A DNA stretch of 64,000 nucleotides from Glebionis coronaria (lineage: Eukaryota > Streptophyta > Magnoliopsida > Asterales > Asteraceae): NCBI GenBank assembly GCA_025667525.1, contig CM046882.1:505122792-505186791 (forward strand), read 5' to 3'. Of the stretch, positions 10,050-20,407 are shown piece by piece. The position numbers were made by a program, and so were the translations under genes. The notes beneath the pieces were generated by a model. That model ran no database searches. It was not told the origin of the DNA and saw only the letters and a program-made list of their open reading frames with translations. Positions within the stretch are counted from its first letter, which is position 1. Each line of letters begins with the position of its first letter.

Positions 10050-10707
10050 AGATCCATGTAATTCCGCTTTTATGTTTTCAAGGCTCTATTTGTCTTAGGA
10101 TTTTATTGTTATGTTTAAAAACGTAACCGTAATAATAAAACGTCGTGGTGCCTAGCTAGATCCACGGCTTGTTCTTGTGCAAACAGTACACTTTTTATAT
10201 ACTTTGGAATATTTTTTGTTTTTGTGTTCTTAGCAATATTTCTCGTTCATATGCATTCATTCAGTCGTACATGTACTACACATTTCCATGTGAAGCAAGA
10301 GGATTAAGTGAACCTAATAATTCAACTTGTCGCATAAGAGGGATGCAACCCCCGCGACCATGGATCATGAATCCTTACTAGACACCTTATTAACAAGACG
10401 TTGTTATAAGTTTAAACATACCGTACTTATGACAGGCCGGACATGATAAAGCCACACAGTGCACGTCTAGTAATATATAGACTTGGTCTTTATAAGAACT
10501 GTGATACATCACGTGTGGATGTACGAATATAAATTCAACACATTCAAAAGACAAGTTTCAAGTTCATACCTAAAAATGTCGTGGATATCCACGGCCAAAT
10601 GGGTTGCTAAATAAAAAGTTACATGTACAAGATAAGAAATGTCTATCGTGGACATCCACGGACGAATATTACAAAATCTGATCAATGTTTCATAAATACA
10701 AATGACA
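10050..10707 (+). other. Non-coding spacer of Tat element
   Basis: This region lies between the end of pol and the antisense ORF. No gene is visible. It contains a perfect 14-bp palindrome CGTGGATATCCACG at 10580-10593, a near copy CGTGGACATCCACG at 10647-10660, and a related GATCCACGG near 10159. Confidence 0.6.
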
Positions 10708-11582
10708 TCAGTGGGGAAGCATGGACTCTCCCAACTCCTTTCTCTGTTTTTTTAGCGATGATAATGTCGATCCCTTAGGCTTGGAACCAGCTCCTGACAA
10801 CAACATAGGACTAGGTCTGGTAGGGACAATCACGGGAAAACCATCGGACCTGGGTAGATGGGCAGACCCGGCGGTGGGTGTACGACATATGGTACGACTC
10901 CCTCGCTTCCCCATGGCGCGGTCCATGTTGAATTTAATAGGCTCCCCCAATCTTCTCTCCCCTTTGAGAGCCCATGGGTTCTCGGGGGAAGGGTTATCTG
11001 CATATAGCGGGACCATGAGTTGGGAATCGAAGTCTGCTTCCACGCATAGCCGTTCCATGACCATATCTATAGGGGTGTCCTTCAGAGCTTCGGTTTCATC
11101 TATCAAAGGGTACTCAATTTCGCTCAAGGCCGTCATAGATACGGTTATTTTATCCTCGGCATCGGGCTTGTGGTATGTGTGGTCCTTGGCTTCCTTGCCC
11201 AGACCCGCCCATTCCACCCCGGCTAGAAGGCCCTTGTGCCTACCATGATCTATCCCATCCGAGACTACATCAGTGAATGGCTGGGCTAGCTGGGGGGAAT
11301 CTGCGATCTTGTTTACTGCCAGCCTTAGCCCAGATCCTATCATCCACCTGCGACCGGCGATAGCTGTGAGCATGTGAGGGTATAACTCCTCATCAAAGTC
11401 CACAGCCATGGCATCTAGCCGCGTGTACATCTCCTCCAGTCATCCCTCCACGACCTTCTCTGATCGACCCTATAATCAACAAAGGCTGAGGCCAGCTGTT
11501 CCTCACCTTTCACTAATAGGCGCATATCGTCGCGCTCCTTGGAGATGGTAGGCACATCCTTGGCCATAAATTGAGCGGTGGC

Positions 11583-11698
11583 CTTGGTGGTAGACACATG
11601 TGGGTATGATGATGTGTGTTAGTTGTTTTGAGAATACTTCAAATCTATATACATAAAGGAAATAAGCATCATGGGGGATGCATATGAGTTAGACGTAC
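11583..11698 (-). other. Likely intron in antisense ORF (116 bp)
   Basis: On the minus strand the coiled-coil exon ends in ...RDK followed by a consensus donor, GTACGT (11698-11693). The acceptor CTACCACCAAG ends at 11583. Joining keeps phase 0 and continues ATAQFMAKDVP. The intervening sequence is AT-rich with stops. Confidence 0.65.
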
Positions 11699-12826
11699 CT
11701 TGTCGCGTAGGGATTGGGCCTCGGCTTCTAACTTCGTAATCCGGGCTTCACGGGCGGCAACGTGGTTCGCCTGCTCTTTTATGGTCACCTCAGCCATGGA
11801 CAGGTCAGCTTGTAGGGTGGATATTGTTTGCTCATGCTCTTCAATCATCTTTTCCCTGCGAGCAATCTTCCTATCTGAACTCCTTACGTGGCCCAAGGCA
11901 CCTTAGAAGCGGTGTCGTAAGGCCGCACTGATTGTCATTTGATGCGCGATAGCCACATTGAATTGCTCGAGAAGTTTTCCATGGATGAGCTCATTCAAGT
12001 CCTGAACTAGGCTAGGAGGAGCCAAATGATCTATGAACTCTTTGCACTCCTCCTCCGTCTCTAGCTTAGTGAGATCAGAAAAGTTCCATTGTGGGCAGAA
12101 GCATGGAGCCGGTCCCTCAGATTGCGGCTCTTCTACGGAGGTCATGGGAGGAGTTGAGGGAGTATCTTGGATCACGGGAGACGTTAGTCTGTTAGTATCT
12201 TCCTCGTGCGGTGCAGCTGTAGGTTACACCCTGTTATATAATAAACTTATTAAGTTTCACTAAGTTTCTACTAAGCAATTAAAGAGGGTGGTTGTAGATC
12301 ATTTACTTTGGTGTTATCATCGGCTCAGTATTGGTAGGAGCTACGACGCTGACTGGTGTGGCCTTCCACACCGTCTTTTCCACATGGCCTTCTGCTACGG
12401 TGGAAGGAGGCATTGGGTTGTCCTTCGGCGCAGTTGTGTTGTTACCCTCTTGGTATTGGGGATACGCAACCTCTTGACAGGTATGTTGGACATACCTGCC
12501 TCTACCTCCGTCACCTTCGCGACCTTCCTTTTAGTCTTATGCCTCTTGGGGCGGGCTTTGGTTGCGCCGTGGTACTAGTCTTGTTGGCCACTTCTTCTTC
12601 TTCGGATTCAAACATCCGGTTGACCTCATCTGAAAGTTGTTCCAAGTTGTCTCCCTGATCCTCTTGATGGGGAGCGATGGTGTCTTTCACCATGTCCTTG
12701 CCACCTTCCAGCAAGAGGTGGTCACCATCTTCATTGAGAAAGTCCAACGGCGACTTGACTATCTCCGGCTCGCCCATGTCAGAATGGGGTTCTTGGAATG
12801 CTTCCAAGGGGATAGTTATGTTTTTG

Positions 12827-12915
12827 GTGTGCAGGATCTCAAACCAAAGTTCACTGGGTGCAACAGCGTGTTTCTTTAGTGTGCAGGATCTCAAACCAAA
12901 GTTCACTGGGTGCAA
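12827..12915. repeat. 52-bp tandem duplication
   Basis: GTGCAGGATCTCAAACC and the following 20-odd bases occur twice, with starts 52 bp apart (12827 and 12879); the second copy is cut after about 37 bp. Since 52 is not a multiple of 3, it would shift any frame crossing it. Confidence 0.85.
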
Positions 12916-12933
12916 GAGCCGGAGCCCAGACAC

Positions 12934-13156
12934 CCGAATTAAGCCTAATTCGGGTAAACAATTATGTTTAACGAATTTAATTGTAGATACCTGATACTTA
13001 TGGAGAATATATCTAAAAACCCGATGGATAAAACTAATCGAATACCCATCGAGAATGGGGCAGATACGAGTATAGATAGTATAAACGGGTAACTAAAACT
13101 CGACCCAAACACGACCCATTGTCATCCTAATATTTACAAGGATAAGATTATCTTGT
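12934..13156. other. Unassigned DNA, possible hAT-like terminal remnant
   Basis: No coding sequence. The stretch is rich in CGGGT and ACCCG words and contains CCCATTGTCATCCTA, which resembles the ends of small non-autonomous hAT-type elements. No matching inverted end or 8-bp duplication was found. The last five bases, cttgt (13152-13156), are the left target duplicate of element A. Confidence 0.35.
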
Positions 13157-14370
13157 TGTTTGTAATCTTTTTACACACCTTTAGGAAAAGGAGGTAAAAT
13201 AGTGGTAAGCGTTAAGTGTCGGTTTAGGAAAACCGAGCACTAATGACCCAAATGAAGTCCAAGTTCGTTCTCTCGAGGAGGCACGTGTGTTGTGTAATGA
13301 ATGATTGATTAAGTTTTTGATTATTAACTAGAAGAAAAGAAGAGAAAATGACGAAGACGAAAAAATTAGAAAAATAAGGCAAAAACACTACTAGAAAGTT
13401 ACGACGTAGAACGTAAAAAAGTGCAAAAATTAAAATTTTAACCTAAAAATTCCTAAAAATTACTAAAAAAAACCAGATAATATTCTAAGAGTTTACAAAA
13501 AATCCAAACTTGCCAAAACCTTTTAATTAATTTAATAATGACTTTTTAATGCTAATTAAAGCCCTAAAAATCACTTTTAAATATTAAAAAGCCCTAAACA
13601 AGATTTTATAGCTTGTAAACCTCAAAAATGACCTAATTAAACTAAAAACTATTTTTAAAAATTTTAAAACCAAATTAAACTATTTTTAAACTCCTAAAAA
13701 CTATTAAAATCTATTAAACCTTAAATTAATTCTAAAAATTAATTGAAAAGCCTAAAAATTATTCTACAAATGGGAAAAGTCCTAATTAATGATAAAGAAC
13801 CTAGGAAAAATGAAAAAGAAATAAAAATAAAACCTTGAATTTTAATGAATAAAATAATATTAAAATAATCTAAAAAATTAAAAGTTCTCAAATAAATTCT
13901 AAAAAATTCTCAAAAATCCTAAATATTCTAACTAAGAAGAAAATGTAAACTAAAGTTTCTGAAACCTTTTAATTAATTTTATATTAATTTTTAAAGTTGC
14001 CTAAAAACCCTAAAATCAAATAAAATTAAAAATTAAAGTTTTTGAAAACTTTTTTATATGTAAACCTCAAAAATACAAATTAAAACCTAAAAACTATTTT
14101 TTTGTATTTTTTTAACTAATGTTCACTATTTTTAAATGACTTTTTAAATTTAAAACTAAAAATAATCCTAAAAATTAATTAATTAATGGGAAAAATAATA
14201 TTTTTGAACAGAAAAATCCTAAACTCTAGTCAAAACCTAGGTAAAATGGAAAAAGTCCAAAAAGCTTAACCAATAAGCTATAATAAGTCAAATAAGCCAC
14301 GGCTTATTTAAACAAGCTCAAACCAAAACGTACTTAAATAACTTTTGAAACCAAAACTCTCAGTCAAAGT

Positions 14371-14441
14371 CCCTAGGGCGCAGATGGTTAGCACGTTGGT
14401 TTGTGAGAGGAGTGGCGCAGGTTCGAGTCCTGGCCACGTCC
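14371..14441 (+). other. tRNA-derived (SINE-like) box A/box B segment in LTR A
   Basis: Box B GGTTCGAGTCC (14420-14430) matches the tRNA consensus exactly, and a box A-like TTAGCACGTTGG lies at 14388-14399 with tRNA-like spacing. A 4-bp T-stem (CAGG/CCTG) forms around box B, but the acceptor ends do not pair, so this is a tRNA-derived remnant, perhaps a SINE head, and not a tRNA gene. It lies antisense to the element and is followed by T5 and an AT/T microsatellite. Confidence 0.6.
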
Positions 14442-14596
14442 TTTTTGGCAAAATATATATATATTTTTTTTTTAGCTTTTGAAAACTTGATCCAGTACTC
14501 TATTGTGACTTGAAAACACAAACACAAATCCTTTTTATGCAAGATTCAACAAGTTATGAGTCAAATCGTATCCAGTTTTGCTTGTTCTTCTGATGA

Positions 14597-14708
14597 ACAA
14601 GTGAAAAGTTCTTCACTTGTCAAATTTTGAGCCAAGAGGACTTGGCTTTTGATTGTATGGAGTTTTATGGGAACAAAGGGCACCCCTTCACTCTTTCTGA
14701 GTGAAGGG
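14597..14708 (-). other. LTR A distal hairpins (three)
   Basis: Perfect stems in series: ACAAGTGAA/TTCACTTGT (14597-14620), GCCAAG/CTTGGC with loop agga (14631-14646), and a 10-bp stem CCCTTCACTC/GAGTGAAGGG (14684-14708). The last two have positional counterparts in element B between the same flanking words (GGCACC before, GAGTCA after). They lie downstream of the TATA box in the transcript sense. The right copies are at 36668-36779. Confidence 0.75.
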
Positions 14709-15349
14709 AGTCAGGATAGCTCAAAGATACAACACCTTGCACACAATCAAAGCTCAAATAAGCATACACAAGCAAATGCCAGTTTCTGATGTCCCTTATG
14801 GGGTCTGTGGACTTTTAGAGCTTATTACATGCACTCTAGTGAGATTTAAACGTCCAAATCAAGCACACAATAGCACCAATCACTACACAAGCAATCTCAA
14901 ACCCTGAATTTACCTCAGATTTAACAAATTTGCAAGAATCAAGCTTCAAATTTCATTAAATCAAGCAAAAAATTGCTATGCAGATTTTAGCTATATGTTT
15001 TTACTTTTTAACTCAACAAACTTGCTTCCAAACTCTACCAATCTAACTTACCAACTAACTAAAACATTTCTTAACCTATATCAAAAACTCTAACACATTT
15101 TCAAAGCTCAAATCAAATCAAATTACCTGCTAAAATACTAATCCAAACACCCCTTTAAAATTCTTTTCCAACTTTTAACACACCAAAACACTTTAAAACC
15201 TAATCAAATTGTTTCCCTTAGCATCTAGCATGCATATGACACCATATAAACACAAATCAAGCAGCTATAACACACATAACCAAACTATCATGCATATCAC
15301 TTTTTCTGAACTTTTTCTGAAATTTTTCAAAAGGGAAAAGAGAATACCT

Positions 15350-15411
15350 TAGGGCCTTACATCCAAGGCCCTAGTGGATGTATAATCCACCTCCTTGCCA
15401 ACTCGGGTTGG
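15350..15411 (-). other. LTR A proximal hairpins (three)
   Basis: AGGGCCTT/AAGGCCCT with loop acatcc (15351-15372), GTGGAT/ATCCAC (15374-15390), and CCAAC/GTTGG (15398-15411) lie almost without spacer. Element B has the same three in the same order with compensated base changes. The right copies are at 37421-37482. Confidence 0.8.
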
Positions 15412-15845
15412 TGCAGTACTTAATCAACAACAAGTCTTCCAACCTGTTTTAAGAAAATCAAAAGAAGAACACAAAAAGATTTCCAATATCTTGTTTTCTT
15501 TTACTTTCTTAAAATTTTTTACAAACCTTCAAACCTTCTAACACGTTTTAAAAACAACTTAAAACTTTCAGAAAATCAAAAATAACTCAGTCTACTTTCA
15601 CTTTCCAAGAATTCTTGAATTTCCTAAAAATCTTACCCTTTTTTAAAACCTTTTGAAAATCAACACACAAACCTTCACAAATAAATGGAACTCAGTCAAT
15701 TAGCCTTAACACAATACACAAACTTTTTAAAAATATAAAAGGAATTATACTTGCATTTAACAAACACCAAACTTTATTTCTTAAAAAAGGAATTACAAGG
15801 TTAAAGGCTAAAAACTGGAACAAGGGCTTATGAACAGGCTCATAT

Positions 15846-15855
15846 CCCTTTTATA
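15846..15855 (-). promoter_or_regulatory. TATA box of LTR A (left copy)
   Basis: Minus-strand TATAAAAGGG, the best TATA match in the LTR, about 1.1 kb from the U3 start. The right, presumably active, copy is at 37917-37926. Transcription would start about 30 bp toward lower coordinates, placing the hairpin series in the 5' leader. Confidence 0.7.
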
Positions 15856-16954
15856 CTACAAGTAGAACATTCTAGGAGCTAAAACCCTAAGATATGAATT
15901 GCCAAAAAGGCCCTTGAGTCCTTGACTGAATTTTAGTCAAATTCATGCCATGTGATGAGCCAGCTGGTGTTGGTGACATTTGAATGAATCTTGGACGTCC
16001 ATTTGGGCTTGGGGACCAAGGGGAGTATCTGGATGGTTGGCTTGGTCGGGTTTTGGGGTTGTGGGAAAGAGACGGGTGCAGAGGAGGTTTAGGGAGGGGT
16101 CCACAGCCCATGTGGGTTTGTCAAGTGAGGTGGGAAAGGATTAGGGGACGGGTAATTAGTGATCTGCACGTTTAGAGGGAAAAACCCTTTGGTTTGATTA
16201 ATGTGGAGATTAGGGTTTATGGGATTAAAGTGGGTAGCAGGTTAGGATTTAATCTAAAATGGGATTAAGTGATTTTTAAATATATGTTAAAGAGGGAAGG
16301 GTAAGTGGGATTTGACTGACCTTTGACCATGTTTAAATAATAAACCGGGTAGGGTATTGGGTAGGGTCGGGCAAGATATGGGTTGGTGGGTAAATGGGTG
16401 GGTAGGGTTGACGTGGCATGGTCTGAGTGGTGGTGGGGGTTTGGTGTTTGGGCAGATTTGGTCCCCAAGTTTTGCACTTCTTTCCACTTTGTAATAAATA
16501 CCATCAGTGCTTGTTTTTGCCTTGTCAACTTTTGACAACTTGTCAAAAGTGGCACAAAACTTTTATAAACTTTATCCAAGGGCCTTAACTTGTATATTCT
16601 TGATTCCCAAGGGCTGATCTTGAACAATCTTCAAACATTAAGGATTATACTTGTACATTTGATGTTTTGAGGGTCAAATGTGACAAGTTCTTCAAAGATG
16701 AGGGGCCATTCTTGCCAATCTTCAATTCTTCAAGGGTCTTTTTGCAAAATCCAAACTTGGGCCCGGTTCATTGTGCGACTTCATTTCCCGTGTTCGTTTT
16801 TGATTGATTCTTGTGTTCTTTTGCCAATTCCTCAATATCCGTACCTAAAAATACACAAGTAACAAACACGAGCATATATTTGGTCTATTTTATGATATTT
16901 TATGCATTTTAAGGCCGTTATGGACTGAGACCATGTATAAAAGCAGTCTCATCA

Positions 16955-18424
16955 CTCCCCCATACTAAACCATTGCCGTGCCCTCACGCAATGCTAGAAT
17001 AAAGTATCAAAGCATCTCCAAAATTTAATTTTATTCACTTTATTGAAATGATAACTAGCTACACTATACTATTGCTACTACTTGTGTTTTAGACATAATG
17101 TATGATTCTCATCGCAAAATGGGACGTTTAGGTTCATAGAATAAGAACACGTGAATGCTTCGTTAGAAATAATTTCGTCGTCCTCGATTTTCACCCTAAT
17201 TCCATGCCAAGCGTGCAACGAGATCATTGTCATTATAAGTTAGTAATGCTAACACTACTCATATGCCCTAATCACGTACTTATTCTCCCATTATTCCTAA
17301 GTTGTATCTCTTATATTTTATTTTGTCTTAATGATCACGAGGATACATCATTGACTTATGCGATAATAGAGATTTAGGTCTAAAAATAGAGTCCTAACGG
17401 TGTAACTAAGACCATCAAATCAATAACCCCTCCTAATAGACAACGATGTTAAAAAATTAAGTTGACAAGAAGAATCGATAAACACGGTTTTATAACGGTT
17501 TTGAACATGAGACTTATTACCAAGACTTTTATACGCCCCCTAACGGAAGGACCTTATTATCTTTGGTTTACCTCCATCTTTTATTCAACTTCGCCATGAA
17601 GCTTTTATTATGACTTCGGTCTTGCCTTGCCTTTTATTATCCGCCTCATCGGTGGTTTTATTAGCCAAAGACGTATATCCTCACGCTAAAGCGAATTTTG
17701 GATCTTTAAAGCTTCGAAGATTAAGGCTTGATTCACTTTCAATTTTGCATAGATTTTAGGCCTTGTGGGGCTTCAAATTGTTTGCTAGATTTAGGTGAGC
17801 ACTTGAAATCTTATTATTGGGTGAAGCTTTCGATTATTAGGGTGCCAATACTTCAAAACTGTGACGCTGGTGATACCTTAATGTCTTCCTAATTTAATTA
17901 CACGGAAGCTACTAGAAAAGACTAGAAACCCAACAATCAAAACTGAACCGCTAAGTCAATATTTATTAAGCAAAAAATATTTACATGCGAAGGGAGAATA
18001 AGCAAACAACGAGAACACATGAGTTTTTGAAAGAATACGAGTACTCTACGTTTAGCATAGTAACTTATAATTAACCCTATCATTTCTCGTCCTCATTTAA
18101 GAGACTTAGCCTAATATGTAGTTAAGGAATCAAAGCTAAGTGCTCAACACGCACGGTCGAGTCAAAAATTACTCTTATTCTCGCCATCGGAAAATCTACA
18201 TTCGTGTCTTCAAACACTTATGAAACATGAGAAAAATTTTAAAATTTGGCCATTTTTAGCCTTATTTTGCATAAAATGATAAACAAAACGATAAACTTTG
18301 GAAAGCGTGAAGGTTTGGCAAGGCAAGTATCTATTCACCCCCCCCATACTAAAGTTAAACATTGTCCTCAATGTTTCGAGTCTAGGGGTGCAAACACCCC
18401 CATACTAGAGACGTAGTCGAATGC
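16955..18424 (-). other. Element A 3' untranslated region, distal part, with polypurine tracts
   Basis: No coding sequence. The true polypurine tract (minus AGTATGGGGGAG, 16955-16966) abuts the LTR. Two more copies of the same word lie inside: 18338-18350 (eight G's, directly followed by TGAATAGATAC) and 18396-18407. The 1.38 kb from 18337 to 16955 closely matches the UTR part of array C. Element B inserted at 18424/18425; the target duplicate aatgc is at 18420-18424. Confidence 0.8.
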
Positions 18425-19189
18425 TGATTGTAGTAAAAACACGTCTCTTGTTTAGGAAAACAAAAAGAACGTATATGAGCGGTAAGTATCGAGTGACGGT
18501 TTAGGAAAACCGTGCACTAATGACCCTCAATCACTTAAAAAGAGATGAAAGATTCGTTTCCCAAGGAGGTATGGTGTTGTGAATTAACTTGTATATATTT
18601 GAGATTAATATTGATGAGATGGAATGACGGTTTCTTGGAAATTACACTATGACGTAAAAAACGAAAACGTAAAACCGTAGAAAAACTACTAAAATTAAAA
18701 ATTATTAAAACCAAAAACAAAATCAAGAAAAAGATTAAAAAGACTAAAACAAGTCTAAAATAATATAAATAAAGACAAAAATCCAATAAAGATATTTTAA
18801 AACCTTTTATTAATTAAATCATTAATTTTAAATGCTAATTAAAGCCCTAAAATTAAATTTAATTAATTCAAATGTCAAAAATATGATTTTATTGAATAAT
18901 TACTCAACTTATATTATTATAAGACTAAAAAGTAATTTTCTAAAAATTAAAACCTATTAAAATTATTTTTAAAACTCTAAAAAATGATTTAAAAATAATT
19001 AAAACCTAATTAAACTTAAAATAATTATAAAAATAAATCTAAAAGTTATAAAAATAATCTAAAAATGGAAATAGTCCTAATCAATGACAAAGAACCTAGG
19101 AAAAATGAAAAATAAAGAAAAAGAAAATTTTGAAAATTAATAATAAAATAATAATAAAGTAATGCTAAAAAAAAATAAAAGTCACTGTC

Positions 19190-19290
19190 TTGCGCCGCAA
19201 CGTTTTGTCTTGCGCCGCAACTAGTGTTGCGAGATCACCAAGATCAGCAGCTACCTAAGTTGCGCCGCAACTAGAAGTCTTGCGCCGCAA
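19190..19290 (-). repeat. Four TTGCGCCGCAA palindromes in LTR B
   Basis: Copies at 19190-19200, 19210-19220, 19260-19270 and 19280-19290, spaced 20, 50 and 20 bp; a half copy GTTGCGAG sits at about 19224. Each is TTGCG-C-CGCAA, an inverted repeat around one base, each preceded by CT or AG. The block is GC- and CpG-rich in a strongly AT-rich LTR. The right copies start at 28537. It could be a protein-binding or methylated cluster; function unknown. Confidence 0.85.
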
Positions 19291-19360
19291 CTTGGACGAC
19301 GGACCTGGTTTGCTTCTTTTGGACAGATGAACACCCAAGTGAGAGTGCACACTTTTTGGT

Positions 19361-19441
19361 GCCAAGAGGGCTTGGCAAGGAGCTTTGTTTAATGGTTATT
19401 TTGGATCAATTGGGCACCCTTGAGCTTATTGAAGCTCAAGG
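19361..19441 (-). other. LTR B distal hairpins
   Basis: GCCAAG/CTTGGC with loop aggg (19361-19376), and a perfect 10-bp stem CCTTGAGCTT/AAGCTCAAGG with loop attg (19418-19441), flanked by GGCACC and GAGTCA as in element A. The stem sequence differs from A but pairing is kept. The right copies are at 28708-28788. Confidence 0.8.
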
Positions 19442-19891
19442 AGTCAAGTAACACACAAATAACAACAAGAATCAAAGATTAACCATCAAAATCATGAAAA
19501 ACCAAGCAAATTTCACCCTTATGCAGATTTTTAACACCCTTTATCCTTAAAAACCTAACAAACTTGTTCAAATCTTGTTCCAAACTAATTAACTACTTAC
19601 TAATAACCTTAATCAACCCTAAACAAGCAATCTAACACCTTTTAATTATCAAAACAAATCTAGATGTCCTGCTTAAACCTGTTGCCAAACACCCTTTTAA
19701 AATCTAAAAACCAACTTTTAACATACCAACATGCTTACAAAAGCTACCAAATTGATTCCAAGTGCATCTAACATGTAAACATACACACTAGAACACAAAT
19801 CATGCAATATAAACACACTTAATCACCAAATCACTTAAGATCATACCAACTAGCTATTTTATGAAATTTTTCAAGGTAAAAGAAGATACCT

Positions 19892-19953
19892 TAGGTTCTT
19901 ACATCCAAGAACCTAGAGGATGAAAATCCTCCTCCAATCCAACCCGGGTTGGA
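19892..19953 (-). other. LTR B proximal hairpins (three)
   Basis: AGGTTCTT/AAGAACCT with loop acatcc (19893-19914), GAGGAT/ATCCTC with loop gaaa (19916-19931), and a perfect 16-bp palindrome TCCAACCCGGGTTGGA (19938-19953). They follow one another with almost no spacer. The loop acatcc is shared with A, while the stems carry paired changes. The right copies are at 29239-29300. Confidence 0.85.
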
Positions 19954-20397
19954 GCTGAACCAAATCAACAAGCCTTCAACCTATTTGAACACAAAACAAA
20001 GAAACAAGAACAAAAATAATAAGATATGATATGATTCTTTTTATTTTCTTCTTTTTTTTTAATAACTCTTCCAAAACCTTTTTAATCTTCTTAAAATGTT
20101 TCTATAACACTTAAATCACCAATAACATTAACCATAAACACCCAAATACCTTTGAGAAGATTTTACCAAAATCTCTCAAAATCTCAAAACCTTAAACAAC
20201 TTTGAAAATCAAAGTTGCTTAACCATAAAACAAAGTGGAACTCAGAATCAATCTCCTCACAACACACAAACTTTTAAAAACAATAAAAAAGGAATTACAC
20301 TTGAATATTTCAAAAACCAAACTTTTTATTTCTTTAAAAAGGAATTACATGTGAGAGACTAGAAACTGGAACAAAGGGATCACCACAACTTGGGTCT

Positions 20398-20407
20398 CCT
20401 TTTATAG
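20398..20407 (-). promoter_or_regulatory. TATA box of LTR B (left copy)
   Basis: Minus-strand CTATAAAAGG, at a position matching the TATA box of LTR A (after conserved upstream words). The hairpin series begins about 450 bp downstream in the transcript sense. Confidence 0.72.

Larger units (their letters stand above)
8344..12930 (+). mobile_element. Tat-clade Ty3/gypsy element, 3' part
   Basis: From the first base after the copia LTR the sequence reads as the second (archaeal-type) RNase H of Tat elements, then integrase, a 660-bp spacer and a long antisense reading region. Extra ORFs in either orientation downstream of pol are known from Tat elements. Gag, protease and reverse transcriptase would lie beyond the inserted copia and Tekay elements, outside the window. 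No 3' LTR could be delimited; the right boundary near 12930 is approximate. Many stops and shifts mark it as old. Confidence 0.8.
10708..12933 (-). pseudogene. Antisense ORF of Tat element, gypsy-transposase-like, broken
   Basis: Read on the minus strand from about 12933: an acidic and basic linker rich in E, K and P (12511-12933), a segment with WNFSDLTKLETEEECKEF (11903-12175), a coiled coil (KIARREKMIEEHEQTISTLQ, 11669-11896), a short piece after a likely intron (11415-11582), and a C-terminal domain with EELYPHMLTAIAGRRWMIG and GIDHGRHKGLLAG (10708-11430). The tail resembles the C-terminus of plant proteins annotated as putative gypsy-type transposase (Transposase_28-like). Breaks: TAA at 11902-11904, a shift near 11460, TGA just before 11430, and at least one shift near 12520. 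Its role in Tat elements is unknown; family recognition is from memory. Confidence 0.68.
13157..16954 (-). repeat. Element A LTR, left copy (3' LTR)
   Basis: On the minus strand it starts TGATGAGACTGC at 16954 and ends GATTACAAACA at 13157. It is AT-rich with no coding sequence. It holds a TATA box (15846-15855), a hairpin series downstream of it (15350-15411 and 14597-14708), a tRNA-like box A/box B pair in the opposite strand (14371-14441), and a five-run G-tract in U3 (16347-16371). Its first 100 bp resemble the LTR starts of element B and array C. Confidence 0.95.

Noticed and set aside
10721..11248. A 175-codon plus-strand ORF
   Set aside because: It is the opposite strand of the antisense Tat ORF, whose minus-strand reading shows a recognisable domain.
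14371..14441. A tRNA gene in the element A LTR
   Set aside because: Box A and B are good, but the acceptor and part of the T stem do not pair, so it is only a tRNA-derived remnant.
16265..16627. A 120-codon proline-rich minus-strand ORF, also at 38336-38698
   Set aside because: It lies in U3 of the LTR over a G-rich tract; both copies exist only because LTRs are duplicated.
18535..18786. An 83-codon ORF in the element B LTR (also 27882-28133)
   Set aside because: Low-complexity AT-rich LTR sequence translated as F/L-rich peptide; no support as a gene.
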